This document shows, piece after piece, positions 1 through 10,622 of a stretch of DNA of 64,000 nt. The DNA comes from Umezawaea endophytica (GTDB lineage: Bacteria > Actinomycetota > Actinomycetes > Mycobacteriales > Pseudonocardiaceae): assembly GCF_025061645.1 (NCBI RefSeq), contig NZ_JANYMP010000032.1, forward strand, positions 43,294 through 107,293, given 5' to 3'. How positions within the stretch are numbered: position 1 is the stretch's first letter; each line of letters begins with the position of its first letter. The position numbers and the translations under genes were made by a program. Below the pieces are notes generated by a model that was not told the origin of the DNA, made no database searches, and was given only the letters and a program-made list of their open reading frames with translations.

Positions 1-956
<956 letters not shown>

Positions 957-961
957 CGAAC

Positions 962-1894
962 TCACCGCCTGTTCTTCGGGTCGAGCGCGTCGCGCAGGGA
1001 CTCACCGACGAGCGTGAAGCCCAGCGCGATGGCGATGATGCAGCCCGCGGGCCAGAACGCGAGCTGCGGGTGCGTGTCGATCACGGTCTGGGCGCCGCCG
1101 AGCATCTGGCCCCACTCGGGGATCCGGTCGTCCGGGTTGCCGAGCCCGAGGAACGACAGCGCGGCGGCGTCGATGATCGACGTCGCCAGCACCAGCGTGG
1201 ACTGCACGATCACCGGGCCGAGCGAGTTGGGCAGCATGTGCCGGAACACGATCGCCCCCGGCTTCACGCCGAGCGACGTCGCCGCGAGCACGTGGTCGCT
1301 GCCCCTCTGCGCCAGCATCGACCCGCGCAGCAGCCGGGCGAACACCGGGATCTGCACGATCGACACCGCGAGGATGACGGTGAACAGGTTCGGCTTCGCG
1401 AACAGCGCGCCGATGCCGAACGCCAGCAGGAGCTGCGGGATCGACAGCATGACGTCGACGATCCGCATGACCAGCGAGTCGACCCAGCCGCCGAACGCGC
1501 CCGCGAGCGTGCCGAGCGCGAGACCGCCCACCAGGCCGATCAGCGTGGCGAACACACCCACGAGCAGGGTCTGCTGGGCGCCGACGAGCAGGCGCGACAG
1601 GAAGTCGCGGCCCTGGAGGTCACCGCCGAGCGGGTGGCCCGGCTGCGGCTCGGGGATCTGGTTGCGCGCCTTGATGACCTGGTCCGCCAGGTCCCTGGCG
1701 GACGGGTCGTGCGGCGCGATCCACGGCGCGATGATCGCGATGATGATGAACGCGATGATGATGAACGAGCCGAACAGGAACACCGGGCTGCGGCGCAGGC
1801 GCTTCCACGCGCTGGCCGCGAGGCTGACCCCGGAGTCGTCGGCGGTCGACTCGGCGAGCGAGTCGATGCGCTCCTTCTTGGTACCGATGGCCAT
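962..1894 (-). CDS. ABC transporter permease, DppC/OppC family
   Basis: This 310-residue inner-membrane permease has the DppC layout. A soluble N-terminus leads to one early transmembrane helix (about residues 38-58), then a periplasmic stretch with the WIAPHDP-type motif, then five further helices of the BPD_transp_1 domain. The EAA-type loop, roughly AATSLGVKPGAIVFRHMLPN, contacts the ATPase. It forms the channel with the DppB-like protein encoded four bases upstream. The ATG at 1892-1894 is the only reasonable start. Substrate is unknown. Confidence 0.93.
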   Translation of the reverse strand: MAIGTKKERIDSLAESTADDSGVSLAASAWKRLRRSPVFLFGSFIIIAFIIIAIIAPWIAPHDPSARDLADQVIKARNQIPEPQPGHPLGGDLQGRDFLSRLLVGAQQTLLVGVFATLIGLVGGLALGTLAGAFGGWVDSLVMRIVDVMLSIPQLLLAFGIGALFAKPNLFTVILAVSIVQIPVFARLLRGSMLAQRGSDHVLAATSLGVKPGAIVFRHMLPNSLGPVIVQSTLVLATSIIDAAALSFLGLGNPDDRIPEWGQMLGGAQTVIDTHPQLAFWPAGCIIAIALGFTLVGESLRDALDPKNRR

Positions 1895-1898
1895 GGCG

Positions 1899-2903
1899 CT
1901 ACCTCGTCCTGATCCGCGGGTCGATCAGCGCGTAGGACAGGTCGACCAGCAGGTTGACGACCACGTACACGATCGCGGCGACCATGATGAGCATTTGCAG
2001 GACCGGGTAGTCACGCCGTTCGAAGCCGAGGGCGAGCGCCTCGCCGACCCCTGGGAAGGCGAAGACCTTCTCGGTCAGCACGGCGCCCGCGAGCAGCGCG
2101 CCGATCTGCAGGCCGATGGTGGTGACCACCGGGAGCATCGCGTTGCGCAGCACGTGGCGGCGGCGCACCAGCGGTGCGGTGAGGCCCTTCGCCTCGGCCG
2201 TCCGCACGTAGTCCTCGTCCATCACGTCGAGCACGGCGGCCCTGGTGATGCGGAAGATGACCGCGAACGGGATCGTGGCGAGCGCGGCGGCGGGCAGGAA
2301 CAGGTGCTTGAGCGCGTTCCACGCCGCGTCCCACTCCTGCGTGATCAGGCCGTCGAGGACGAAGAAGCCGGTGACCCTGGTCGCGCCGATGGCGTCCTGC
2401 CTGCCCACCGAGGGGAGGCCGAGCTTGGACGCGAGGACTTCCTTGAGCACGAAGGCGAGGAAGAAGACCGGGACGGCGACACCGATCAGGGACCCGCCGA
2501 CGCTCAGGTTGTCGAACCAGGTGCCGCGGCGCTTGGCCGCGACGTAACCGAGCGGGATGCCGACGACCACCGCGAGGATGATCGCGAAGATGCTGAGTTC
2601 CAGGGTCGCCGGGAACCGCTGGACGAAGATGTCGACCACCGAGTCACCCGGCTGGACCCCGGTCGAGTTGCCGAAGTCCCCGGTCAGGGCTCGACCGAGG
2701 AATTTGAAGTACTGGATGAAAATCGGCTGGTCGAGACCGAGTTGCTTCTCCAACGCCGCTCGTGATTCGTCGGTCCCGCGGTCCCCCAGGAGGGCCGAAG
2801 CCGGCCCTCCTGGGAGTGCGCGCAACCACGCGAAGACGAGCAACGAGAGCACCAGCACCACGCCGAGCAGCTGGATGAGCCGCCTTACGGTGTAGCGGAG
2901 CAC
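1899..2903 (-). CDS. ABC transporter permease, DppB/OppB family
   Basis: This 334-residue permease has the DppB signature N-terminus (LRYTVRRLIQLLGVVLVLSL), a long periplasmic loop and a C-terminal BPD_transp_1 domain. The EAA loop reads VRTAEAKGLTAPLVRRRHVLRNA. The start is GTG at 2901-2903 with a GGGGTAGG-like ribosome site upstream. It lies 55 bases downstream of the substrate-binding protein gene and four bases from the next permease, so the order is binding protein, DppB, DppC, ATPase. A second ATPase (DppF type) may lie beyond the window edge. Confidence 0.93.
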   Translation of the reverse strand: MLRYTVRRLIQLLGVVLVLSLLVFAWLRALPGGPASALLGDRGTDESRAALEKQLGLDQPIFIQYFKFLGRALTGDFGNSTGVQPGDSVVDIFVQRFPATLELSIFAIILAVVVGIPLGYVAAKRRGTWFDNLSVGGSLIGVAVPVFFLAFVLKEVLASKLGLPSVGRQDAIGATRVTGFFVLDGLITQEWDAAWNALKHLFLPAAALATIPFAVIFRITRAAVLDVMDEDYVRTAEAKGLTAPLVRRRHVLRNAMLPVVTTIGLQIGALLAGAVLTEKVFAFPGVGEALALGFERRDYPVLQMLIMVAAIVYVVVNLLVDLSYALIDPRIRTR

Positions 2904-2958
2904 GTACCTACCCCGTTGTTCTCTCTAGTTGTTCTCTCTGACGACGGTCGGTCCCGGT

Positions 2959-4641
2959 TCAGCCCTTGCTGGCGGGGCCGAACTTCTCGTCGGTGAGAGG
3001 GCTGGGCGTGATGCCCTTGATGTCCGACTTGAGCACCAGCGCGGGCGGCGAGTGCGAGATCGGGACGGCGGGCAGGTACTCGGCCATGATCTGCTTGTTG
3101 AGGGCCTCGTACGCCTTGAGCCGCGCGTCGCGGTCCGGGGTCGAGTCGGCCTTCTTCAGGTCGGCCGCGAGGGTGGCGCCCCACGGGGAGGTGCCGGTGC
3201 TGAACCGGTTCTCCGGGTTGCCGAAGAACGTGCCGATCCAGTTGTCGGCGGAACCGGTGTCACCGGTCCAGCCGAGCAGGAACACGTCCGGCACCTTCTG
3301 GTCGACGTCGGTGAGGTAACCGCCGTTCCACGGCTTGGTGACGGCCTCGACCTTGATGCCGGCCTTCTCCAGGTCCGCGGCGATGGCGCCGTAGATGTCC
3401 TTCGGGCTGGGCATGTACGGGCGGGTGACCTCGCTGGGCCAGTAGAACTTCAGCGTCAGACCGGTCGCGCCCGCCTCGGTGAGGAGGGCCTTGGCCTTCT
3501 CCACGTCGTACGGGTACTTGGTGACGTCCTTGGTGTAACCGCCGACGGTCTCCGGGATGAACTCGTCCGCGACCTTCGCGCCCTCGGGGAGCTGGGACTT
3601 GACGAGCTGCTCGCGGTTGATCGCGTAGGCCAGCGCCTGGCGCACCTTCAGGTCCTTCAGCGCCGGGTTGCCGGACTGGTTGATGCCGAAGTACATGACG
3701 TTGAACGCGGGCCGGATGGCGACGTTGAAGCCGTCCTTCTTCAGGCCGTCCCAGTCGGCGGCGGCCGGGAAGTCGTAGCCGTCGATGTCACCGGACTGGA
3801 GCGCCTGCTTGCGGGCGGTCTCGTCCGGGATGATCCGGAAGACGACCTTGTCCAGCTTCGCCTTGGTGCCGTGGTAGTCGTCGTTGCGGACGAGTTCGAC
3901 CGTGTTGTTGGCCTTGTCGTACGCGCCGAACTTGAACGGACCGGTACCGGTCGGGTGCTCGGTCGCGTACGCCGGGAACACGAAGCTGTCGCCCTGCGCC
4001 TGCACGTTGTCGGCGTCGTACTGCTTGAGCGCCGTCGGGCTCTGCATGGAGAACGAGGGCAGGCCCAGGATGTCCGGGAACTTGGACGTCACCGCGGTCA
4101 GCACGACCTCGGCGGTGCCCGCGTCCTTCGCGCTGCACGACTTGTACAGGGAGGGCTTGGCGCCGTCGGCGAAGCCGCCGAAGTTGTCCACGTAGTACTG
4201 GGACACGGCGTCGGACGTGCCTGCGCCCTTCTGGTTGTACCAGCGGTCGAAGTTCGCGCAGACGGCCGCGGCGTCGAACGCCGAGCCGTCGTGGAACTTG
4301 ACGTTCTGCTTGAGCTTGAAGGTCCAGGTGAGACCGTCGGAGCTGGGGGACCAGCTCTCCGCGAGCTCGGGAGCGGGCTCGGCGGTGCCGGGCTTGAAGG
4401 TGGTCAGCCCCTCGAACATCTGGCGGGCGACGCGGAACGTCTCGCCGTCCGTCGCGTAGAACGGGTCGAACAGCTTCGGCGCGCCGGCGGCGCCGAAGGT
4501 GAACGTGCCACCTACTTTGCCGGATCCGGCGCTGTCGGTCCCGCGCTCTGATTGAGCGCAGGCGGACAAGGCGAGCGCGGAGACGCCGACCAGGCCGATC
4601 GCGGCCAGCCAACGGCTCCGAGCCGTTCGGGATTGAAGCAT
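2959..4641 (-). CDS. Extracellular solute-binding lipoprotein, family 5
   Basis: This 560-residue lipoprotein captures the ligand for the importer encoded downstream. The N-terminus has Arg residues, a hydrophobic stretch and a lipobox (ALSAC), so Cys about residue 27 should be lipidated and hold the protein on the outer face of the membrane. The rest matches SBP_bac_5: YEGLTTF-like segment, LAESWSPSSDGLTWTFKLKQ and RQALAYAINRE. I chose ATG 4641, six bases after AGGGG; a TTG one codon upstream is less well placed. The ligand is not evident; the family binds peptides, nickel, heme or sugars. Confidence 0.93.
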   Translation of the reverse strand: MLQSRTARSRWLAAIGLVGVSALALSACAQSERGTDSAGSGKVGGTFTFGAAGAPKLFDPFYATDGETFRVARQMFEGLTTFKPGTAEPAPELAESWSPSSDGLTWTFKLKQNVKFHDGSAFDAAAVCANFDRWYNQKGAGTSDAVSQYYVDNFGGFADGAKPSLYKSCSAKDAGTAEVVLTAVTSKFPDILGLPSFSMQSPTALKQYDADNVQAQGDSFVFPAYATEHPTGTGPFKFGAYDKANNTVELVRNDDYHGTKAKLDKVVFRIIPDETARKQALQSGDIDGYDFPAAADWDGLKKDGFNVAIRPAFNVMYFGINQSGNPALKDLKVRQALAYAINREQLVKSQLPEGAKVADEFIPETVGGYTKDVTKYPYDVEKAKALLTEAGATGLTLKFYWPSEVTRPYMPSPKDIYGAIAADLEKAGIKVEAVTKPWNGGYLTDVDQKVPDVFLLGWTGDTGSADNWIGTFFGNPENRFSTGTSPWGATLAADLKKADSTPDRDARLKAYEALNKQIMAEYLPAVPISHSPPALVLKSDIKGITPSPLTDEKFGPASKG

Positions 4642-4644
4642 CAA

Positions 4645-4903
4645 ACACCCCTTGGTGAATCCGACGATCTCACTGTGTGGTCGCCGACCCTAACCGTTGC
4701 AAGTTGCCCTTCCGGAACCGCACAGGTCACGATACGGCCACGCGAAGTGCCATTGTGGTACGTCCGGCGCACACGCGCTGACCCAACGTGACCACCGTCG
4801 ATCCGGTGAGCGCTCTCCTAGGCTGTACAACGGAGAGGTCGGGTCGGTGCGCGGCGGCGCGGTCCGACCGGGAGACTTCGGACACGGGCGGAGGAGGTCG
4901 CGG
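4645..4903. promoter_or_regulatory. Divergent promoter region between the transporter operon and the SARP gene
   Basis: This 259-base gap separates two divergent genes and should hold both promoters. Toward the SARP gene there is a TAGGCT hexamer at 4819-4824, resembling the -10 boxes of other genes in this window. It would give a leader of roughly 70 bases. Toward the transporter, the minus strand carries TAGGGT near 4690. The -35 elements are weak on both sides. No clear operator repeat was seen. Confidence 0.5.
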
Positions 4904-7900
4904 ATGGGCTCGCAGGTCGAGTTCCGCTTCCTCGGACCGCTCCAGGTGCTGGTCGACGGCGAACCGGTGCCGGTGCGCGCGGGCCGCCAGCGCTCACTGC
5001 TGGTGTCGCTGCTGCTGCGCGCCGGGACGGGCGTCTCGGTCGACGAACTGGCCGAGCACGTGTGGGGTGCCGAACCTCCCGCACGGGCCCGCGGCACGCT
5101 CCAGACGTACGTGATGCGCCTCCGCCAGGTCCTCGGCCGGGCCGTGCCGATCCGCACCGTCCCGGACGGCTACCTGATCGACGTCGACGAGAAGACCATC
5201 GACGTCGTCCGGTTCGGCGGTCTCGTCGACCAGGGCGAGCAGGAGCGCTCGCTGGGCAACCTGCACGCCGCGTCCGGCCTGTTCACCACGGCGCTGGCGC
5301 TGTGGCGCGGTCCGGCGATGATCGACGTGCCGTCGGAGATCCTGCACCGCGACGAGGTGCCGAGGCTGGTCGAGCAGCGGCTGCACGCCGTCGAGCGGCG
5401 CGTCGACGTGGACCTGGAGCTGGGCAGGCACGCCGAACTGGTCCCCGAACTGCTCAGGCTCACCGCCGAGCACTCGCTGCGGGAACGGCTGTGGGCGCAG
5501 TTGATGCTCGCCCAGTACCGCTCCGGCAGGCAGGGCGACGCGCTGGGCGCCTACCAGCGGGTGCGCGACCAGCTCGCCGACGAGCTGGGCATCGACCCCG
5601 GTGACGAGCTGCGGCGCGTGCACCAGCAGGTGCTGGTCGGCGCGCCCGAACTGGACCTGGCGAAGACGGCGCCGCAGGCGAAGCGCGACCGGGTGGTGCC
5701 CGCCCAGCTCCCCGCCGACATCGGCGACTTCGTCGGCCGCGGGCAGGCCGTCGTGCTGATAGAAGCCCTGCTCAGGACGGCGCAGGGGGTCCCGGTCGTG
5801 ACGCTCGCGGGCCCGCCGGGGGTCGGCAAGACCGCGCTGGCCGTGCACGCCGCGCACAAGATGAGGGCGAACTTCCCGGACGGGCAGCTCTACGTGAACC
5901 TGCGCGGGTACGCGCGGGGCGCGCCGCTGAGCGCGATCGACGTGCTCCCCCGGTTCCTGCGGGCGCTGGGCGTGGCGCCCGAGTCCGTGCCGCTGGACCA
6001 GGACGAGCAGGAGGCGATGTTCCGGTCGCGCATCACCGACCAGCAGGTGTTGCTGCTGCTGGACAACGCGGCCAACGCGGAGCAGATCCGCCCGCTGCTG
6101 CCCGGCTCCCCCGGCTGCGCGGTGCTCGTGACCAGCCGCGACACGCTGCGCGGCCTGGCCGTGAGCCACGCGGCGAGCAACGTGCGCCTCGACGTCCTCG
6201 ACGACGAGGAGGCCAAGGCGCTGCTCTCCGGCATGCTCGGCGAGGACGTCGTCCGCGAGCAGAGCGCCGCCGCGGACGAGCTGACCGCGCTGTGCGCGCA
6301 CCTGCCGCTCGCGCTGCGGATCGCCGCGGCGAACCTGCTGAGCCGCCCGGAGGTCACCATCGACTCCTACGTCGACGAGCTGCGGGCGGGCAACCGACTG
6401 GCCGCGCTGACCGTCGAGGGCGATGAGCGGGCGGCCGTGCACGCGGCGTTCGACCTCTCCTACGCGGCGCTGAAACCCGAGCTGGCGCAGCTCTTCCGGC
6501 TGCTCAGCATCACACCGGGCACCGACATCACGCCGGACGTGGCCGCGGCGCTCGGCGGGCTCACCACGCAGGACGCCCGGAGGCGGCTGGACCGGCTGGC
6601 GACGGCGAACCTGGTCGACAACCACGCGCCCGGCCGCTACCAGTTCCACGACCTGCTGCGCGACTACGCCGCCGAGCGGCTCGCGTTCGAGGACGACCCC
6701 GCCGAGTGCGAGCAGGCGTTCCGCAGGCTCCTGGACTGGGCGATCCGGTCGGTCGACAACGCGACCGACGCCCTGAAGAACACCCTCATGCGCCTGCCGA
6801 GGGAGGCCGCGGAGTCCGACGTGGTGCCGCAGACGTTCTGCGCCCCGGACGACGCGCTGGCGTGGCTCGACGCCGAACGCGCCAACCTCGTGGCGCTCGT
6901 CGTGCACGCCGGGGGCCGCGAACCCAGCGCCGACTGCTGGCAGCTCGCCGACGCCCTGCGCCGCTACTTCTACGTGCAGGGCCTGCCCGTGGAGTGGCTG
7001 GCGACCGCGAAGTCGGGCCTCCTCGTGGCGCAGCGGATCGGCGACGAGGTCGGCGAGGTCGCGATGCTGTCCTCGCTCGGCACCCTCTACTGGGCCATCG
7101 GCCAGCACCGGGTCGCCGTCGACTACTACCAGCGGACGTTCCCCATCCAGGAGCGCGGCGCCACCGCCCCCGCCGCGAACGCCGCCGTCCTGTCGAACGT
7201 CGGCACCGTCTACATCGACCTCGGCGAACTGGAGCAGGCCGCGCACCACCTGGAGAGCGCGCTCGCGATCACCCGCGAGATCGGCGCGTCGCAGCAGGAG
7301 GGCATCGCGCTGCTCAACCTCGGCGGCGTCTACCTGCTGCTCGGCCAGCTCGACCGCGCGACCAGCTCGTTCGAGGGCTCGCTGGAGGTCGGCAACCGGC
7401 TCGACGCGTGGATGACGCAGGCGAACAGCCACCGCGCGCTCGGCGAGGTCCACCTCCTCCAGGGCCACCCCGACCGGGCCGCCGCGCTGTTCGAACGGGC
7501 GGGCGTCCTCTACAGCCAGGCCGCCGCCCGCAGCTTCGCGAACCTCCCGCACGAGGGACTGGCACAGGCTCACACGATGCGCGGGTGGGGCGCGGAAGCC
7601 GTCGAGGAGGCCGAGAAGGCGCTGGCGCTGGCGGAGGAGTCCGGGAACCTCAAGAGCGTCTGCGACGCCCGCAACGTGCTCGGCGAAGCCCTCGACGGGC
7701 TCGGCGGGCACGAGGAGTCGCTGCGGCAGCACGTCGAGGCGCTGCGCATCGCCGAGGAGACCAGCTACCCGTGGGGCATCTGCGCGGCCCGCAAGGGCAT
7801 CGCACGGGCGCACCGCGCTGCCCACCGGCTCGACGAGGCGATGCGGTCCGCGTCGCTCGCGTTCGACAGCGCCGTCTCCTACCGGCTGCGGATCGCCGAG

Positions 7901-8143
7901 GTCGACGTGCTCGTGCTGCTCGGCAGGCTGCACCTGGACACGGGCGACCAGGAGCGGGCGCTGGAGTGCGCGCGGCGAGCCGTGGACCTGAGCGCCGCCA
8001 CCGGCCAGCGGCTGGTGCACGCGCGGGCGCTCCAGCTCGCGGGCGACGCGAGCGATACCGACGACCAGCGGCGGCAGGCGCTGGAGCTGTACACGGAGAT
8101 CGGCGCCCCCGAGGCCCTGCCGCTGCGGAGCATGCTCGGCTAG
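4904..8143 (+). CDS. AfsR/SARP-family transcriptional regulator with NB-ARC and TPR domains
   Basis: This 1079-residue protein resembles AfsR-type activators of secondary metabolism. In order it has a winged-helix DNA-binding domain (about 1-95, beginning VEFRFLGPLQVLVDG), a BTAD domain (about 96-240), an NB-ARC ATPase (about 260-560; P-loop GPPGVGKTA near residue 303 and LLLLDNAAN) and a long C-terminal TPR array (about 700-1079). I chose ATG 4904 because GGAGGAGG lies seven bases upstream and homology starts there; the frame is open from 4697. No biosynthetic cluster is next to it, so targets may be distant or it may be pleiotropic. The gene ends overlapping the convergent kinase gene by four bases. 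Confidence 0.92.
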   Translation: MGSQVEFRFLGPLQVLVDGEPVPVRAGRQRSLLVSLLLRAGTGVSVDELAEHVWGAEPPARARGTLQTYVMRLRQVLGRAVPIRTVPDGYLIDVDEKTIDVVRFGGLVDQGEQERSLGNLHAASGLFTTALALWRGPAMIDVPSEILHRDEVPRLVEQRLHAVERRVDVDLELGRHAELVPELLRLTAEHSLRERLWAQLMLAQYRSGRQGDALGAYQRVRDQLADELGIDPGDELRRVHQQVLVGAPELDLAKTAPQAKRDRVVPAQLPADIGDFVGRGQAVVLIEALLRTAQGVPVVTLAGPPGVGKTALAVHAAHKMRANFPDGQLYVNLRGYARGAPLSAIDVLPRFLRALGVAPESVPLDQDEQEAMFRSRITDQQVLLLLDNAANAEQIRPLLPGSPGCAVLVTSRDTLRGLAVSHAASNVRLDVLDDEEAKALLSGMLGEDVVREQSAAADELTALCAHLPLALRIAAANLLSRPEVTIDSYVDELRAGNRLAALTVEGDERAAVHAAFDLSYAALKPELAQLFRLLSITPGTDITPDVAAALGGLTTQDARRRLDRLATANLVDNHAPGRYQFHDLLRDYAAERLAFEDDPAECEQAFRRLLDWAIRSVDNATDALKNTLMRLPREAAESDVVPQTFCAPDDALAWLDAERANLVALVVHAGGREPSADCWQLADALRRYFYVQGLPVEWLATAKSGLLVAQRIGDEVGEVAMLSSLGTLYWAIGQHRVAVDYYQRTFPIQERGATAPAANAAVLSNVGTVYIDLGELEQAAHHLESALAITREIGASQQEGIALLNLGGVYLLLGQLDRATSSFEGSLEVGNRLDAWMTQANSHRALGEVHLLQGHPDRAAALFERAGVLYSQAAARSFANLPHEGLAQAHTMRGWGAEAVEEAEKALALAEESGNLKSVCDARNVLGEALDGLGGHEESLRQHVEALRIAEETSYPWGICAARKGIARAHRAAHRLDEAMRSASLAFDSAVSYRLRIAEVDVLVLLGRLHLDTGDQERALECARRAVDLSAATGQRLVHARALQLAGDASDTDDQRRQALELYTEIGAPEALPLRSMLG

Positions 8144-8616
8144 AGCACCTGGTCGGCGCGGGCGCGGGTGTCGTCGACCGCGAACCAGCCGCGTTCGAAC
8201 TCCTGCCAGCGGCGCAGGCGGGCCCGGCTCTTCTCGCCGTCCCGCGCCACCGCGCGCTCCAACCGTTCGGCCTCGTCCGGGCCGTCGACCCAGAGCGCGA
8301 GGTCCAGGCGCGGTGCGATCGACCGACGAGCTGCCGACACGCCTTCGACGATCAGCACGGCGGCGGGCTCGACGACGACCCACCCGCCGAGCCTCGGCCA
8401 CCCCTCCGACCAGTCCATCCGCTGGTAGCGGCCCGACTCGCCGCGGGACAGCGGATCGATCACGCCGTCGAGCAGACGCGGCCACCACGCCACCGGGTCG
8501 TCCCAGGTGGCGAAGTGGTCGGTCGGCACGACGGTCGCGTCCATCTCCATCGCCAACGCACGAGCCACCGTCGACTTCCCCGCACCGGAAGGCCCGTCGA
8601 CCGCGACTAGTTTCAT
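8140..8616 (-). CDS. Uridine kinase-like P-loop kinase
   Basis: This 158-residue protein has a Walker A motif right at the N-terminus (GPSGAGKST, residues 8-16), then VVPTDHFATWDD, where a catalytic Asp is expected, and LIVEGVSAARR, the Walker B/substrate region of the uridine kinase (PRK/Udk) fold. It probably phosphorylates a nucleoside or related small molecule; the exact substrate is inferred. It is shorter than Escherichia coli Udk. GGAGGAG sits six bases before ATG 8616. The C-terminus overlaps the convergent SARP gene by four bases. Confidence 0.8.
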   Translation of the reverse strand: MKLVAVDGPSGAGKSTVARALAMEMDATVVPTDHFATWDDPVAWWPRLLDGVIDPLSRGESGRYQRMDWSEGWPRLGGWVVVEPAAVLIVEGVSAARRSIAPRLDLALWVDGPDEAERLERAVARDGEKSRARLRRWQEFERGWFAVDDTRARADQVL

Positions 8617-8673
8617 GGCCGCTCCTCCGGAGACGGCGGCTCGGCCGCCATAAGTCGGCAGTTCGTGCCCCGA

Positions 8674-8720
8674 TTTTTTCGACCCGGACAGAGACTTCGT
8701 CCCCGCCCGGCTCGAAAAAA
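8674..8720. repeat. Long imperfect inverted repeat between recR and the kinase gene
   Basis: The arms are TTTTTTCGACCCGG (8674-8687) and CCGGCTCGAAAAAA (8707-8720), 13 of 14 positions paired with one C-C mismatch, around a 19-base loop. In either direction the stem starts with U and ends with A, the reverse of an intrinsic terminator. It may be a protein-binding site or a processing hairpin between recR and the kinase gene, both on the minus strand. Confidence 0.6.
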
Positions 8721-8777
8721 TGGTGACCCGACCTACCGACGCGGCCTCGCGTGGTGGGCCGATTCGAGATCCTGTTG

Positions 8778-9386
8778 TTAAACGACCCTACGGCCTGACA
8801 TTGCCCTGCCCAGCGTCAGCTCGTCGGCGAACTCCAGGTCGCCGCCCATCGGCAGACCGGACGCGAGGCGCGTGACGGTCAGGCCGGGGAAGTCGCGGAG
8901 CATCCGGACCAGGTAGGTCGCGGTCGCCTCGCCCTCGGTGTTCGGGTCGGTCGCGATGATGATCTCCGCGACGTCCTTGCCGTCGACCTGGTTGCCGATC
9001 CGCTGCAGGAGCTGGCGGATCCGCAACTGGTCCGGCCCGACACCGGACAACGGGTCCAGCGCCCCGCCCAGCACGTGGTAGCGGCCCTTGAACTCGCGGG
9101 TCCGCTCGACCGCGAGCACGTCCTTCGGTTCCTCGACCACGCAGATCAGCGTCACGTCGCGCTTGGCGTCGCGGCAGATCCGGCAGGTCGTCTCGGCCGA
9201 GACGTTGCCGCAGACGTCGCAGAACACGACGCCCTCCTTGACCTTCTGCAACGCGTCCTGGAGACGGCCGATGTCGGCGGGTTCGGCCGCCAGCAGGTGG
9301 AAGGCGATGCGCTGCGCGCTCTTGGGCCCGACGCCCGGCAACCGGCCGAGTTCGTCGATCAAGTCCTGAACGGGACCTTCGTACAT
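8778..9386 (-). CDS. recR: Recombination mediator RecR
   Basis: This 202-residue protein is RecR, which with RecO loads RecA at gaps during recombinational repair. The N-terminal helix-hairpin-helix ([20 protein letters not shown]), a four-Cys zinc finger (CDVC at about 55 and CRIC at about 68) and the Toprim region with [14 protein letters not shown] are all visible. Length is normal for the family. Its ATG overlaps the stop of ybaB by one base (TGATG), so translation is coupled. The recR-ybaB pair is widely conserved. Confidence 0.97.
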   Translation of the reverse strand: MYEGPVQDLIDELGRLPGVGPKSAQRIAFHLLAAEPADIGRLQDALQKVKEGVVFCDVCGNVSAETTCRICRDAKRDVTLICVVEEPKDVLAVERTREFKGRYHVLGGALDPLSGVGPDQLRIRQLLQRIGNQVDGKDVAEIIIATDPNTEGEATATYLVRMLRDFPGLTVTRLASGLPMGGDLEFADELTLGRAMSGRRVV

Positions 9387-9733
9387 CAGCCGAGCAACCC
9401 GCCCAGACCGCCGAGGTCACCCATGCCGCCCATGCCACCGGCGAGTGGGCCCATCTTCTGGGCGGCGAGTTCCTGCGCGGCGCGGTTGGCGTCGCGGACC
9501 GCGGCGACCACGAGGTCGGCCAGGGTCTCGACGTCCTCGGGGTCGACCACCTTCGGGTCGATGTCGAGGCTCTTCAGCTCGCCCGCGCCGGACACGACGG
9601 CGGTCACGAGGCCGCCGCCTGCCGTGCCGGTGACCTCGGCTTCGGCGAGCTCCTCCTGCGCGGTGACGAGCTGCTGCTGCATCTGCTGCGCCTGCTGGAG
9701 GATCTGCTGCATGTTGGGCTGACCGGGTTGCAC
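9386..9733 (-). CDS. YbaB/EbfC nucleoid-associated protein
   Basis: This 115-residue protein belongs to the YbaB/EbfC family of small dimeric DNA-binding proteins. The N-terminal half is a Gln-rich helix ([20 protein letters not shown]), followed by the conserved core [20 protein letters not shown] and a Gly/Met-rich tail. I chose GTG 9731-9733, six bases after GAGAGGA; an ATG eight codons downstream would lack a ribosome site. It is the first gene of the ybaB-recR operon, and the minus strand has a possible -10 (TACGCT) at 9769-9774. Confidence 0.92.
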   Translation of the reverse strand: MQPGQPNMQQILQQAQQMQQQLVTAQEELAEAEVTGTAGGGLVTAVVSGAGELKSLDIDPKVVDPEDVETLADLVVAAVRDANRAAQELAAQKMGPLAGGMGGMGDLGGLGGLLG

Positions 9734-9794
9734 CGCGGTTCCTCTCGTCGGATTTGCCACCGCCCACGAGCGTAGTCGCGTCCCGTCTGGCACC

Positions 9795-10622
9795 GTGGGC
9801 GGCGTGCGCAGGTGGCTCACCGTGGTGGTGGTCGGACTCGTGGTGGCCGGGTGCGGCAGCGAGCCCGCGGCCGAGCGCACCCCGCTGCTGGACCCGGTCG
9901 TGACGGCCGACATCCCCGCGGGCGACCCGTCCACGGCCCCCGCGGTCAGCGCCCCGACGACGTCGACGCCCCCACCGGTCACGATCGTGCTGAACCCCGG
10001 CCACAACGGCGGCAACGCGAGCCACCCGGCCGAGATCAACCGCCGGGTCGCGGCGGGCGGCGGCCAGGTGAAGGCCTGCGACACCACCGGCACCGAGACC
10101 AACGACGGCTACCCGGAGCACGCGTTCAACTGGGACGTGACGCTGCGGGTCCGCGCCGCGCTCACGGCCAAGGGCGTCACCGTGGTGCTGACCCGCGAGG
10201 ACGACGCGGGCGTCGGGCCGTGCGTCGACGAGCGCGCGGCCATCGGCAACGAGGCGGGCGCGGCGGCCGTCGTGTCCATCCACGCCGACGGCTCGGACGT
10301 CGCGAGCGCCAACGGCTTCCACGTCGCCTACCCCGTGCCCGCCCGCAACGACGCCCAGGGCGAGCCGTCCGCCCGGCTCGCGGAGGTGCTGCGCGACGGC
10401 CTGGCCAAGGCCGGGTTCGCGCCCGCCAACTACATCGGCCAGAACGGGCTCGACGGGCGCGACGACCTGGCGGGCCTGAACCTGTCCGAGCGGCCCGCGG
10501 TGTTCGTGGAGTGCGGCAACATGCGCGACGCCACCGAGGCCGCCGTGCTCTCCAGCGACGACGGCAAGCAGCGCTACGCCGCGGCCATCGCCACGGCGCT
10601 GCTGACGTACGTCGGACGTTAG
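9795..10622 (+). CDS. Exported N-acetylmuramoyl-L-alanine amidase (Amidase_3)
   Basis: This 275-residue protein is a zinc amidase that cuts the bond between MurNAc and the stem peptide of peptidoglycan. The N-terminus carries a lipoprotein-type signal ([11 protein letters not shown]), so it is probably lipid-anchored. A Pro/Thr-rich linker follows. The catalytic domain has VLNPGHNG (His ligand), the later [10 protein letters not shown] (His) and [10 protein letters not shown] (catalytic Glu). Position beside ybaB-recR matches mycobacterial Rv3717 (Ami1), as I recall it. GTG 9795 or GTG 9804 could start; both keep the signal peptide. It overlaps the convergent response-regulator gene by four bases. 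Confidence 0.9.
   Translation: MGGVRRWLTVVVVGLVVAGCGSEPAAERTPLLDPVVTADIPAGDPSTAPAVSAPTTSTPPPVTIVLNPGHNGGNASHPAEINRRVAAGGGQVKACDTTGTETNDGYPEHAFNWDVTLRVRAALTAKGVTVVLTREDDAGVGPCVDERAAIGNEAGAAAVVSIHADGSDVASANGFHVAYPVPARNDAQGEPSARLAEVLRDGLAKAGFAPANYIGQNGLDGRDDLAGLNLSERPAVFVECGNMRDATEAAVLSSDDGKQRYAAAIATALLTYVGR

Noticed and set aside
4994..8488. A 1164-codon open frame on the minus strand across the SARP gene
   Set aside because: It mirrors the SARP gene's codon bias, has no family signature and is rich in Arg, Ala and Gly as expected from reading high-GC DNA in reverse.
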